A stretch of 64,000 bases of DNA from Mesorhizobium sp. B2-3-12 (GCF_006442205.1 NZ_VFVR01000005.1:310001-374000); one strand, 5' to 3'. Shown: positions 9,342 to 19,800, numbered from the stretch's first letter. The notes: a model not told the origin generated them from the sequence alone. A program made the numbers and translations.

Positions 9342-10640
9342 ATGATCGAACGGACTGGTTATAAAGCAACAATACTGACTGTGGCCTGCGCCGGAATATC
9401 GATTTTGATTTCCTCGTCACGCTCGATCGCAGGTGAGCTTGTTGTCACTCAGCAATTGACATGCGGAACGCTCGGGGATGCAGAGCGACAGGAATGGGAA
9501 AATGACGCTGCCTTAGGCAAGACAGCGGCGCTAAACAATCTCGGCTTTCTATACGTATTGGGTTGCGGCGTGAAGCCCGACGCCCAGCGCGCAAAGGGGT
9601 ATTTTGAGCAGGCTGCCGACAAGGGCGACGCGCAAGCAGACCACAATCTGGGATATCTCTATGATAAGGGCGGTATCGGCGTGGCTCAAAACAGCGCGCT
9701 CGCCTTTGCCTGGTATACCGAGGCGGCAGCCAAGGGATTTGCTCAATCGGAATTGAGCCTGGCCACAATGTATCAAATCGGCCAAGGAGCACCAAAGGAC
9801 CCGGTCCGGGCCGCCGAACTCCTCCGCCAGGCGGCGGGCCAAGGGCTTGCTCCTGCTCAATTTCAGCTCGGCGCAGCCTATGAAAGCGGCGAAGGCGTTG
9901 GGCGAGATTATGCGCAAGCAATGATGTGGTATCAGAAAGCGGCAGCCCAGAACGATCCCACGGCGCTGGCGGCAATTGCCTATTTGTATGAATATGCCCG
10001 GGGTGTCCCACAGGACTTCGCCGCAGCCATGCGCTGGTATCGGGCTGCTGCCGCGGTAGGCAGCCCTATCGGGGAGAACAATCTAGGCGGACTTTATGAC
10101 AGCGGTAAAGGCGTCGCACCCGACCCCGCACAGGCGGCCATTTGGTACGCAAAGGCCGCGGCGCAGGGATTATCCGCGGCCAGTGCCAACCTTGGTGCCC
10201 TCTACGCAGCAGGCAAAGGAGTGCCGCAAGATTATCGACGCGCTGCGGAATTGTTTTCGAGCGCGGCTCAAAGCGGGGATGCTAAGGGGGAGTATAATAT
10301 CGGTGTGGCGTATTTAACCGGCAAAGGCGTTGGGCAAGATTATGCCCTTGCGCGTCACTGGCTCGAAAAATCGTCAGATCAAAACAATTCCAGGGCGCAA
10401 TATGACCTGGCTATGATATATATCAATGGCGTGGGCGTTGAAAAGAATACTGAAAAATCAATAACATTGCTCGAAGAAAGCGCTAAAAATGGCGACGCAG
10501 ACGCCCAAAGCGCGCTTGGTACCATATTTGAGTTTGGTATTGGCGTAAAAATAGATCGATCAACGGCCATTATGTACTACAAGCAAGCCGCGACATCCGG
10601 AAATATAAAAGCAAAAGAGGCTCTAAAGCGCCTTTTATGA
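9342..10640 (+). CDS. Exported Sel1-like repeat protein
   Basis: This is a 432-aa protein made almost entirely of Sel1-like (TPR-related) repeats after a signal peptide or N-terminal anchor (hydrophobic residues about 9-30). About ten 36-residue repeats follow the pattern A...LG.LY..G.GV..D...A..WY..AA..G, from residue 60 to the end. Such solenoids bind partner proteins in the periplasm; rhizobial members include ExoR, which controls exopolysaccharide synthesis, but no specific ortholog is claimed here. Nothing beside it names a partner. The last 400 bases are clearly richer in A and T than the flanking genes, suggesting a different history. A rather weak ribosome site precedes the ATG. Confidence 0.8.
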   Translation: MIERTGYKATILTVACAGISILISSSRSIAGELVVTQQLTCGTLGDAERQEWENDAALGKTAALNNLGFLYVLGCGVKPDAQRAKGYFEQAADKGDAQADHNLGYLYDKGGIGVAQNSALAFAWYTEAAAKGFAQSELSLATMYQIGQGAPKDPVRAAELLRQAAGQGLAPAQFQLGAAYESGEGVGRDYAQAMMWYQKAAAQNDPTALAAIAYLYEYARGVPQDFAAAMRWYRAAAAVGSPIGENNLGGLYDSGKGVAPDPAQAAIWYAKAAAQGLSAASANLGALYAAGKGVPQDYRRAAELFSSAAQSGDAKGEYNIGVAYLTGKGVGQDYALARHWLEKSSDQNNSRAQYDLAMIYINGVGVEKNTEKSITLLEESAKNGDADAQSALGTIFEFGIGVKIDRSTAIMYYKQAATSGNIKAKEALKRLL

Positions 10641-10855
10641 TGAATTGGTATTTATATTCGGCAGTATCTGCACGAAGAATATAACCTCCTCGTAGACGTT
10701 GTTTCTCAGGGATAGACACGAGAGGACGCGGTCGGCCGGACCGACCGACGGAACCGCTTTGTCCGCTTCCTAGTTCAGGAGTCCCGAAAGCAGACATCTG
10801 CATCCGGCCCTATCTCCGCCATTGACGTCAAACCACCTTCCCACCCTCTCCGAAA
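10641..10855. other. Intergenic region between the Sel1 gene and the HAD phosphatase gene
   Basis: These 215 bases separate two convergent genes and hold no supportable gene. CGGTCGG (10729-10735) and CCGACCG (10741-10747) form a 7-bp hairpin with a 5-base loop that could act as a weak bidirectional terminator, without a T tract. Confidence 0.4.
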
Positions 10856-11578
10856 TCAAGCCGTCTCCTTGACCCTCGCAGCCAAAAAATCCGGCAGATC
10901 AGCAACCGAATCCAGCACCACATCCGCGATTTCGGCCAGCGATTCACGGGTGCCCGTACCCGACAGCACCCCCACCGCCAGGCCGCAGCCGCCGGCGCGG
11001 GCCATTTCGAGATCGTGCCTGTTGTCGCCGACCATCGCGATCTCGCTTGGCTTCAGGCCGGTGAGGTCGCAAAAGGCCTGGATGGTGTCGGGCGCGGGCT
11101 TGGGGTTCGCCACCGCGTCGTAGCCGTAGGCGGCGTCGAACAGTTGCGCGACGCCGAGCGTGGCCAAGGTCTTCTCCGCGCCGCTGGTCGAATCGTTGGT
11201 GGCGACGCCAAGCCGGTAGGATCGCTTGTGCAGCAGGGCCAGCGTGTCGACGATATCGGGCAGCGCCACCGCCATCGCCGAGCCCTGCACCGAGGTGATC
11301 TCGTTGAAGCGGGCGACGGCCAGCATCTGGTCCTCGTTGGAGAGGCGCGGGAACCACAGTTCGACGACGTCGAGATTGGTGCCGGAGGCAAAGATGGAGT
11401 CGGGCTTGAAGCGCCTGTTGGCGAAATCGAAGCCGGCGGCCGCCAGCAACCTGTCGGCCTTCCAGCGATCGCCATCTGCCGCGTCCATGGCCATGAAGTC
11501 GGCGACGCCGAGCCAGGTCGCGTTGAAGTCGACAAGCGTTCCGTCCTTGTCGAACAATATTCCCTTGATGTCTGCCAA
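10856..11578 (-). CDS. HAD-family hydrolase, phosphoglycolate phosphatase-like
   Basis: This is a HAD superfamily phosphatase of about 240 aa. Motif I is FDKDGTLVDF near residue 8, motif II is in the GVATNDSTSGAEK segment and motif IV is MVGDNRHDLEMARAGG; the helical cap inserted after motif I matches subfamily IA (Gph-like). It probably dephosphorylates a small metabolite. The gene follows pgi directly: the chosen TTG start at 11578 lies five bases after the pgi stop with GGAG upstream. A GTG at 11596, overlapping pgi, is an alternative. The coupling with pgi suggests co-expression with central carbon metabolism; the substrate is unknown. Confidence 0.82.
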   Translation of the reverse strand: MADIKGILFDKDGTLVDFNATWLGVADFMAMDAADGDRWKADRLLAAAGFDFANRRFKPDSIFASGTNLDVVELWFPRLSNEDQMLAVARFNEITSVQGSAMAVALPDIVDTLALLHKRSYRLGVATNDSTSGAEKTLATLGVAQLFDAAYGYDAVANPKPAPDTIQAFCDLTGLKPSEIAMVGDNRHDLEMARAGGCGLAVGVLSGTGTRESLAEIADVVLDSVADLPDFLAARVKETA

Positions 11579-11582
11579 GCGC

Positions 11583-13226
<1,644 letters not shown>

Positions 13227-13548
13227 TGGCGGGGACTCCTGGCGTTTTGGACGCACCATATCAGACCGGATGTTTCCGGCGCGTGTCGTCGCGCCACAAC
13301 TATTGAGCCGAATTCCATCCGGTCAATACGCGGCGATGACGCAGCGCATCACGATGCGATGACACAATGTGTCGGACAGCGAGGTGGCCGCGCCTTGGTT
13401 CGAGCTTGAAGGATCACTTTTCGAGCTGAAGGATCACTGGCATAAATCCCAAAGATCAGAAAAATTGATTGGCGCAACCCCTTGTGCCACGGTTACGTTC
13501 GGCTGGTCCAGCCAAGCAAAAAAAGCTGGCCATCGAGGAACATCTTCC
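13227..13548. promoter_or_regulatory. Divergent control region with MocR-type direct repeat
   Basis: This is a 322-base gap between pgi and the MocR-like regulator gene. It holds two near-identical copies of CGAGCTTGAAGGATCACT (13401-13418) and CGAGCTGAAGGATCACT (13422-13438), about 21 bp apart, so on the same helix face. Upstream lie CGCATC-AC-GATGCG (13345-13358) and the palindrome GACACAATGTGTC (13361-13373). Direct repeats about two helical turns apart are typical binding sites of MocR/PdxR-type regulators; the link to this regulator is inference. Confidence 0.5.
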
Positions 13549-15042
13549 ATGCCACAGAGAAACGACACGGCGATATGGTCCGGCCTGTTCCGGATTTCGG
13601 CCGAATCCGGCCAGACCCTGCAGGCGCAGATCCGCCAAGCCATCGTGGCCGCCATTCTCGACCGCCAGATCGCCGCTTCGATGCCGCTCCCCTCCTGCCG
13701 GATCCTGGCCGAAAAACTCGGCGTGGCGCGCGGAACGGTGGTGCTGGCCTTCCAGCAACTCGTCGACCAGGGATTCCTGGTGGCGCGCGAGCGGCGCGGT
13801 CATTTCGTCAATCCCGACGTGCTGGCGACACCCGCCAAGCCGCACCAGAAGGCGCCCGACCAGGCCAACGAGATCGACTGGAAGGCGCGCCGGCAGATCG
13901 CCGCGAGCGACATGCCGCCGCCGGCGAAGCATGACAACTGGATCAAGTCGTCTTACCCCTTCGTCTACGGCCAGTTCGACCCGGCGCTGTTCCCGACCGC
14001 CGAATGGCGCGAGTGCAACCGCATGGCGCTGGCCGTGCTGGAGATCCGCAACTGGGCCTCCGACATGGTCGACCGCGACGATCCGCTGCTGATCGAGCAG
14101 ATCCAGGCTCGGCTGCTGCCCCGGCGCGGTATTTTCGCCAATCCCGACGAAATCATCGTCACGCTGGGCGCCCAGAACGCGCTCTATATGCTCGCCTCGC
14201 TCTTGATGACCAAGGGCTCGAAAGTGGCGATGGAGGATCCGGGCTACCCAGACGCACGCTCGATCTTCCGGCTCGCTGGCGCCGACATCCAGCCGGTGCC
14301 GGTCGACCAGTCCGGCATCGTAACGTCCTCAATTCCCAGTGATTCCGGCTTCGTATTCGTCACGCCCAGCCATCATTGCCCAACCATGGTGCCGCTGTCT
14401 GCGGAGCGGCGGCAGGATCTTCTGGCGCGCGCCAACCGGCACAACCAGATCATCATCGAGGACGGCTATGACAGCCAGCTTCTCGACGAGGCGCCGCAGC
14501 AGGCGCTGAAGAGCCTCGATCGCTCCGGCCGCGTCGTCTATGTCGGCTCGATGTCGAAGACGCTGGCTCCCGGCCTGCGGCTTGGCTACATCGTGGCTTC
14601 CGCTGGACTAATCGCCGAGCTCCGGGCGCTTCGCCGCTTCATGCTGCGCCATCCGCCGGCCAACAACCAGCGCGCGGTCGCGCTCTTCCTGTCACTTGGC
14701 CATCACGAAGCGCTGGTGCGGCGGCTGTCGAGCGCCTTCGACGAGCGGCGCAAGCGTCTGGTCCATGCGATTTCGGCTTTCCTGCCCGAATGGCGTTCGA
14801 CCGATTCGGCCGGCGGCACGTCGCTTTGGCTGGAAGGACCACGCGGTACCGATTCCCGCGGTTTGGCCGAGGCGGCGGCCTCGCGCAGCGTCATCATCGA
14901 GCCTGGCGACCGCTTCTTCGACCGCACCGAAAAGCCTTCGCGTTTCATGCGGTTGGGCATTTCCTCGATCGCGCTGCAGCATATCGAACCGGGTATCCGC
15001 GAACTCGCCACGGCCGCCGGCCGCCGGCCCGCGGCCGCTTGA
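13549..15042 (+). CDS. MocR/PdxR-family transcriptional regulator (GntR HTH plus aminotransferase-like domain)
   Basis: This is a 497-aa regulator. The N-terminal winged helix of GntR type (about residues 20-90; LPSCRILAEKLGVARGTVVLAFQQL) is joined to a fold-type I aminotransferase-like domain (about 130-490). The PLP lysine is in VYVGSMSKTLAPGLRLGY, and the upstream IIIEDGYDSQ segment is the usual aspartate motif. MocR proteins sense PLP or PLP-amino-acid adducts. ATG 13549 follows GAGGAAC at good spacing; the frame remains open 180 bases upstream, but that stretch contains operator-like repeats. It lies 194 bases before an MttB-family gene on the same strand, a plausible target. A hairpin terminator follows. 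Confidence 0.88.
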   Translation: MPQRNDTAIWSGLFRISAESGQTLQAQIRQAIVAAILDRQIAASMPLPSCRILAEKLGVARGTVVLAFQQLVDQGFLVARERRGHFVNPDVLATPAKPHQKAPDQANEIDWKARRQIAASDMPPPAKHDNWIKSSYPFVYGQFDPALFPTAEWRECNRMALAVLEIRNWASDMVDRDDPLLIEQIQARLLPRRGIFANPDEIIVTLGAQNALYMLASLLMTKGSKVAMEDPGYPDARSIFRLAGADIQPVPVDQSGIVTSSIPSDSGFVFVTPSHHCPTMVPLSAERRQDLLARANRHNQIIIEDGYDSQLLDEAPQQALKSLDRSGRVVYVGSMSKTLAPGLRLGYIVASAGLIAELRALRRFMLRHPPANNQRAVALFLSLGHHEALVRRLSSAFDERRKRLVHAISAFLPEWRSTDSAGGTSLWLEGPRGTDSRGLAEAAASRSVIIEPGDRFFDRTEKPSRFMRLGISSIALQHIEPGIRELATAAGRRPAAA

Positions 15043-15061
15043 TCCATTCTCCGATTTTCTG

Positions 15062-15089
15062 ATGGGAGCCGCCCTTAAGCGGCTCCCAT
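15062..15089. terminator. Perfect 11-bp hairpin after the MocR-like gene
   Basis: ATGGGAGCCGC (15062-15072) and GCGGCTCCCAT (15079-15089) are exact inverted copies around a 6-base loop. It lies 20 bases after the stop codon. The T tract is poor, so termination strength is uncertain. Confidence 0.6.
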
Positions 15090-15236
15090 TCCGCCTTCCC
15101 TGGCATACTCGACTAGAACCGCTGGCTCATAGGCTGTGCCAATGCCGGCGGCATAGTCGTGGCACAAAGGGGAAGAAGCAGGCCGATGGTGGACCAACCG
15201 CCGCGCTCTGCCTCTCGAAAAGGTGGAGTGTTTTCC

Positions 15237-16823
15237 ATGTCAGTGGTTCTTGAAAAGCAGGACGCGGCGGACCAACGTTCACGCCGCTCCGGCGGACGCG
15301 AAGCGCGCCGCGCGATGCGGGCGGCACCGCTCGCCGACGACATCAAGCCGGTGCGCGCCGGTCTCGAGGGCGGCAGCTACGGACCGCTCAAGGGCAATGA
15401 TCAGGAGCGCATCCATGAGGCGGTGCTGACGCTGCTGGAGACCGTTGGCTTCGCCAACGCCATCCCCTCCTGCATCGAGGCGCTGACCAAGGCCGGCGCC
15501 ACCTATGGCGACGACGGCCGCATCCGTTTCCCGCGCGCGCTGGTGCTCGACACGATCAGACGAGCGGCACGGAATTTCACCTTGCATGGCCAGGATCCCA
15601 GGCACGACATGGTGATCCAGGGCAAGCGCGTGCATTACGGCACGGCCGGCGCCGCCGTGCATCTGGTCGATGTCGAGAAGCGCGAATACCGTGAGTCGCT
15701 GCTGCAGGACATCTACGACGCGGCCCGCATCGTCGAAGGGCTCGACAACATTCATTTTTTCCAGCGGCCGATGGTGCCGCGCGACATTCCCGATCCGCTC
15801 GAAATGGACTTCAACACGCTCTATGCCTGCGTTATGGGCACGTCCAAGCATGTCGGCACCTCGTTCACGGTGCGCGAGAACGTGCAGCCGGCGCTGGAAA
15901 TGCTCTATGCGATTGCCGGCGGCGAGGAGAATTTCCGCGCCAGGCCATTCGTGTCGAACTCGAACTGCTTCGTCGTGCCGCCGATGAAATTCGCCGAGGA
16001 CGCCTGCGGCGTGCTCGAAGCCTGCGTCGAGGGGGGCATTCCGATCCTGCTCTTGTCGGCCGGACAGGCCGGCGCCACGGCGCCCGCGGCGATCGCCGGC
16101 GCGGTGGTGCAAGCGGTGGCCGAAGTGCTGGCTGGTCTCGTCTATGTCAACGCCATCAAGCCGGGGCATCCGGCGATCTTCGGCACCTGGCCGTTCGTGT
16201 CCGACCTGCGCACAGGGGCCATGTCCGGTGGCTCGGCCGAGCAAGCCGTACTTACAGCGGCCTGCGCGCAGATGGCGCAATATTACGACCTGCCGGGCGG
16301 TTCAGCCGCAGGCATGACGGATTCGAAACTGCCCGACATCCAGTCCGGCTATGAAAAGGGCATCACCGACGTGATGGCCGGCCTTGCCGGGCTCAACCTC
16401 GTCTACGAATCGGCCGGAATGCACGCCTCGCTGCTCGGCTTCTGCCTGGAAAGCCTGATCATCGACAACGACATGTTGGGACACTGCCTGCGCTGCGTGC
16501 GCGGCATAGAGGTGACCGATGAAGCCCTGTCGATCGACACCATCGCCGAGGTCTGCCTGAACGGCCCGGGGCACTATCTCGGCAACGAGCAGACGCTGCG
16601 GCTGATGCAAACGGAATATTTCTACCCGGCCGTGGGCGACCGTTTTTCGCCGAAGGAATGGAACGAGAAGGGCCGGCCCGACATATTGCAGCGCGCGATC
16701 ATCGAAAAGAAACGCATCCTCGCCGAGCGCTTTCCGCGCCATGTGCCAAAGCTGCTCGACGACAAATTGCGCGCCCGCTTTGGCGAGATGATCAAGCTGC
16801 CGCGCGCCAACATGGGCGGCTGA
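15237..16823 (+). CDS. Trimethylamine methyltransferase (MttB) superfamily protein, non-pyrrolysine type
   Basis: This 528-aa protein is a member of the MttB superfamily (COG5598), a TIM-barrel methyltransferase that moves a methyl group from a quaternary amine to a corrinoid protein. Recognisable parts are the N-terminal IHEAVLTLLETVGF, the central FVSNSNCFVVPPMKFAEDACG and GGSAEQAVLTAACAQMAQYY, and the C-terminal NGPGHYLGNEQTLRLM. The frame has no internal TAG, so it lacks the pyrrolysine of true TMA methyltransferases; characterised non-Pyl members demethylate glycine betaine, carnitine or related compounds. No corrinoid protein gene lies in the window. GGTGGAGTG precedes the chosen ATG. 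The upstream MocR gene may control it. Confidence 0.88.
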   Translation: MSVVLEKQDAADQRSRRSGGREARRAMRAAPLADDIKPVRAGLEGGSYGPLKGNDQERIHEAVLTLLETVGFANAIPSCIEALTKAGATYGDDGRIRFPRALVLDTIRRAARNFTLHGQDPRHDMVIQGKRVHYGTAGAAVHLVDVEKREYRESLLQDIYDAARIVEGLDNIHFFQRPMVPRDIPDPLEMDFNTLYACVMGTSKHVGTSFTVRENVQPALEMLYAIAGGEENFRARPFVSNSNCFVVPPMKFAEDACGVLEACVEGGIPILLLSAGQAGATAPAAIAGAVVQAVAEVLAGLVYVNAIKPGHPAIFGTWPFVSDLRTGAMSGGSAEQAVLTAACAQMAQYYDLPGGSAAGMTDSKLPDIQSGYEKGITDVMAGLAGLNLVYESAGMHASLLGFCLESLIIDNDMLGHCLRCVRGIEVTDEALSIDTIAEVCLNGPGHYLGNEQTLRLMQTEYFYPAVGDRFSPKEWNEKGRPDILQRAIIEKKRILAERFPRHVPKLLDDKLRARFGEMIKLPRANMGG

Positions 16824-16896
16824 GCGTCAGCTTCTAGAGCCCTCTTTTTACGAAATTCCGAACGGAAAACCGCTTCACACTTTTCCTGGAGTTGCT

Positions 16897-17295
16897 CTAT
16901 TCCGCAGCCAGCCCGTAGCGCTCGACGACCTCGGTGTTGATCAGCTTGGCGTGCAGCGCCATCAGCACGATCTGGGCATCGAGGCCGTCCCCGGTTTCGA
17001 GAGCCGCCTCGATCCGGCGCTCGGCGTCGAGCCGCTGTTGGGGACCTTGCGCACGCTCGAAGGTTTCGGGTCCGGCGATGCAGTAGCCGAACAGGGTCGC
17101 CACCCGAGGATAGGCCTGCGGCGGCGGTTCATCCGGCCAGTGGTCCTTCATCAGATTGACGATGGTGAGTTTTACGCCCTCCGGGACCAGGGCCGGGTGC
17201 AGGTCGGCGCCTCGCAAGGCGGCATCGAGCTGCCGCAGATCACCCGAGCGGCCGAACATGCCGAGAAAGCCAAGGGAAGAGCGTCGTCCCGCCAT
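16897..17295 (-). CDS. Conserved hypothetical protein
   Basis: This is a 132-aa soluble protein with no family I can name. The N-terminus is basic with a GFLGMFGRSGDLRQLD segment; the middle has TIVNLMKDHWPDE and ATLFGYCIAGPETF, and the C-terminus is predicted helical. The frame stays open for some 1.7 kb upstream, across the chrA and chrB region, but the protein-like part begins at the ATG at 17295. It lies 68 bases after chrA on the same strand and could share its transcript. There is no signal peptide or membrane span. Confidence 0.65.
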   Translation of the reverse strand: MAGRRSSLGFLGMFGRSGDLRQLDAALRGADLHPALVPEGVKLTIVNLMKDHWPDEPPPQAYPRVATLFGYCIAGPETFERAQGPQQRLDAERRIEAALETGDGLDAQIVLMALHAKLINTEVVERYGLAAE

Positions 17296-17363
17296 TGATG
17301 GTCCAATCCGTTTACAACCAATTAGGTGATTGGCCGGCGGAATACAAAGGCGGTGACCGGCGT

Positions 17364-18752
17364 CTATCCACCCACCGCCAGCAGCAGGACACCGGCCACG
17401 GCGGACCCGGCAAGTGTCGGCAGCATGCCGATCCTCAGCTTGAGGATGGCGATCATGGCGGCACAGGACAGCAGCGCGGCGCGCCAGTCGATCGACGACG
17501 GCACCGGCACATTCATGCCGAAGCCCAGTCTGCGCACGTCGTGAAAGATGACGTGCAAGGCAAACCATAGAGCGAGGTTCAGGATGACGCCGACGACGGC
17601 GGCGGTGATAGCGCCGAGCGCGGCCGACAGCGCCTTGTTGCCGCGCAGCGCCTCGATGTAGGGCGCGCCGAGGAATATCCAGAAGAAGCAGGGCGTGAAC
17701 GTCACCCACAGGGTCAGCAGCGCTCCAAGCGATCCGCCGAGCAACGAATCCAGCGAGCCGGCGTGGCGAAACGCGGCGAGGAAGCCGACAAACTGCAACA
17801 CCAGGATGAGCGGCCCCGGCGTGGTTTCGGCAAGCCCGAGGCCATCGACCATCTCGCCGGGCGCCAGCCAGCCGAAGGACTCGACGGCGGCCTGTGCGAC
17901 ATAGGCAAGAACCGCGTAGGCGCCACCGAAGGTGACGACCGCCATCAGGCTGAAGAAGCCGCCGATCTGCGTCCATACGCTGCTCGTCCCGGTGAGTGCG
18001 GAGATAAGCAGGACCGGCCCGAGCCAGATCGGCAGCCAGATCGCGATGGTGCGCGGCGCGTGCCATCGTGTTGGCCTGGTGTGAGCCAGTTCGCCGCGCT
18101 CGAACATCAGGTCGACTGCTCCTGTGATGTCGGGAGCATCGTTCTTGCCGTGCGCCGCGCCGGAAAACAGGGCCGGCGCGACACGGCTTCCCACCCATCC
18201 CACCAGACCCGCAACCAGGACGATGAGCGGGAATGGGACACTGAGCACATAGATGCCGAGAAAGGCGCAAAGCGCGATCGCCACCATGGCCCGGTTCTTC
18301 AAGGCGCGGCGGCCGATGCGGATCACCGCCTCGACCACCACCGCGAGCACGGCGGCCTTCACCCCGAAGAACAGCGACTCGACCAGCGGCACATCGCCGT
18401 AGAGCGCATAGAGGATGCTCAAGGTGAGCATGACGAGCGCACCGGGCACCACGAACAGGATACCGGCGACAAGGCCGCCGATCGTCCTGTACAGCAGCCA
18501 GCCGATATAGATGGCGAGTTGCTGGGCCTCGGGACCGGGCAGCAGCATGCAGTAGTTCAAGGCATGCAGGAAACGCTGCTCGCCGATCCAGCGCCGCTCC
18601 TCGACCAGTTCCTTGTGCATGAGCGCGATCTGGCCAGCCGGCCCGCCGAAGCTCAGCAAGCCGATCTTCGCCCAGAGTTTCGTGGCCTCGCCGAAGCTCA
18701 CCGCCGGTGCGTCGACGATGTCGGCATTTTTCCCCGAAATGAGGCTGCTCAT
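17364..18752 (-). CDS. chrA: Chromate transporter ChrA
   Basis: This is a bidomain CHR-family inner-membrane exporter (462 aa) that expels chromate. Two homologous halves each begin with an amphipathic region; the first contains KIGLLSFGGPAGQIALMHKELVEERRW-type residues (positions about 30-56) and the second FFSLMAVVTFGGAYAVLAY. About ten to twelve hydrophobic spans follow, with the conserved EGLGLAETTPGP-like motif seen as DGLGLAETTPGPLILVLQF. The ATG overlaps the chrB stop by four bases (ATGA), so the two are translationally coupled. Family and role are clear; actual chromate resistance is inferred from the pair. Confidence 0.93.
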   Translation of the reverse strand: MSSLISGKNADIVDAPAVSFGEATKLWAKIGLLSFGGPAGQIALMHKELVEERRWIGEQRFLHALNYCMLLPGPEAQQLAIYIGWLLYRTIGGLVAGILFVVPGALVMLTLSILYALYGDVPLVESLFFGVKAAVLAVVVEAVIRIGRRALKNRAMVAIALCAFLGIYVLSVPFPLIVLVAGLVGWVGSRVAPALFSGAAHGKNDAPDITGAVDLMFERGELAHTRPTRWHAPRTIAIWLPIWLGPVLLISALTGTSSVWTQIGGFFSLMAVVTFGGAYAVLAYVAQAAVESFGWLAPGEMVDGLGLAETTPGPLILVLQFVGFLAAFRHAGSLDSLLGGSLGALLTLWVTFTPCFFWIFLGAPYIEALRGNKALSAALGAITAAVVGVILNLALWFALHVIFHDVRRLGFGMNVPVPSSIDWRAALLSCAAMIAILKLRIGMLPTLAGSAVAGVLLLAVGG

Positions 18753-19567
18753 GATGGCTTAGCCCCGCTCGGCCAGTTGTGCGTCTCCTCGGTGGCGTCG
18801 CGGCACCAGCGGAAGAACGCGTCATAGAGAAGCATGCCGGCGTCCAGCTGCTCCAGATCGTCGCGGAACATGCGTGACAGGCCAAGCGAGGCGGCAAGGA
18901 ATCCGGCGGCTTGGGGAACGAGATCGAGCCTGGCGGTGTCGGCCGCGCGCACGATCGTGGCAAGGCGATCGAGTGCCTGGGATTCCAGCCCGAACTCCTC
19001 GATCATCGTGTCGAAGGTGCAGCGTTCGCCGCGATGGCTCCAGAACACATTGTCGATGTCGAAGGGCACGGCCTGGAAGCGGTCGGCGACAGCCAGCACT
19101 TCGGCCGCCTCGACAAAGAGGAAGACCGCATGCGGATCGACGAAGCGCCGGATCAGCCAGGGGCAAGCGATGCGATCGACCTTGGGGCGAGCCCGCGTCA
19201 CCCAGACGGTGCGGCCCTTTTCATCGCGCGACGGGATCTTGGCGGCATGGACCAGGAGGCCCTTGGCATCGCGCCAGGCCTCGAAACCGCCTTCGAGGGA
19301 TTCGGCGGCAACGCCCTGGTGCCGCAGCCAGGCGGCCACGCCTTGCGAGAGCTTTTGCCCCTTCTGGCAGACCACGGCCACCTGGCCGCCGGCAAAGTCG
19401 TTTGCCCAGGCCGAGACGGTCTTGAAGTCGCGCCGGTGCGAGGCCGGCAGCAGGCGCGGATCGGCGTCGAAATCCTCATCGATGCGGACATCGACGATCA
19501 CAGGCGCGCCCGGCAGACCGACCAGACGGGATAGTTGCTGTACGGTAATCTCGGTTGTTGACGGCAT
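18749..19567 (-). CDS. chrB: Chromate resistance protein ChrB with rhodanese-like N-terminal domain
   Basis: This is a 272-aa two-domain protein. Residues about 5-115 form a rhodanese fold with cysteine 67 in VVCQKGQKLS at the active-loop position; residues about 130-265 are the ChrB C-terminal domain (VWVTRARPKVDRIACPWLIRRFVD, FDTMIEEFGL). ChrB proteins act as chromate-responsive regulators or accessory factors of ChrA. This form carries a rhodanese domain rather than the longer N-terminal regulator domain, so a sulfur-transfer or reductive role is possible. The start at 19567 is preceded by GGAGGTGGAC. It is the first gene of the chrB-chrA unit. Confidence 0.88.
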   Translation of the reverse strand: MPSTTEITVQQLSRLVGLPGAPVIVDVRIDEDFDADPRLLPASHRRDFKTVSAWANDFAGGQVAVVCQKGQKLSQGVAAWLRHQGVAAESLEGGFEAWRDAKGLLVHAAKIPSRDEKGRTVWVTRARPKVDRIACPWLIRRFVDPHAVFLFVEAAEVLAVADRFQAVPFDIDNVFWSHRGERCTFDTMIEEFGLESQALDRLATIVRAADTARLDLVPQAAGFLAASLGLSRMFRDDLEQLDAGMLLYDAFFRWCRDATEETHNWPSGAKPS

Positions 19568-19713
19568 AGCGTCCACCTCCTGAAAAGAGAAGCCTGGACG
19601 CGAACATTGGGCTGACGCCTCACGGGGTCGTCGCGATGCACCCCTTGCCATGATGGTGGATTGGTCGGGCAGTCTTGTCAAGGACGGAGCATTCGCGGCT
19701 GCGCCGCCAGAAT

Positions 19714-19737
19714 GGCGGCCTGATCGATCAGGCCGCC
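19714..19737. terminator. 24-bp perfect palindrome between the dehydratase and chrB genes
   Basis: GGCGGCCTGATC and its exact reverse complement are joined with no spacer; as RNA this is a 10-bp stem with a UCGA loop. It lies 64 bases past the end of the dehydratase gene (minus strand) and upstream of chrB, so it may end the dehydratase transcript. An operator role is the alternative. Confidence 0.5.
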
Positions 19738-19800
19738 GCTCCTCGTCCATCCATCATCCGTGACCAGCCAGGAACAATCGATGACTATTCCGGGGAATAA

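Noticed and set aside
13369..13548. Upstream start of the MocR-type gene, adding 60 residues
   Set aside because: The stretch contains the repeated operator-like sequence and no conserved protein segment; ATG 13549 has a better ribosome site.
15237..16823. Pyrrolysine (in-frame TAG) in the MttB-family gene
   Set aside because: The frame is open without any internal stop from start to end, so no amber codon needs to be read.
17296..18963. Upstream extension of the 132-aa conserved gene by more than 500 codons
   Set aside because: The added sequence runs in another frame through chrA and chrB and has no domain; the protein-like part starts at 17295.
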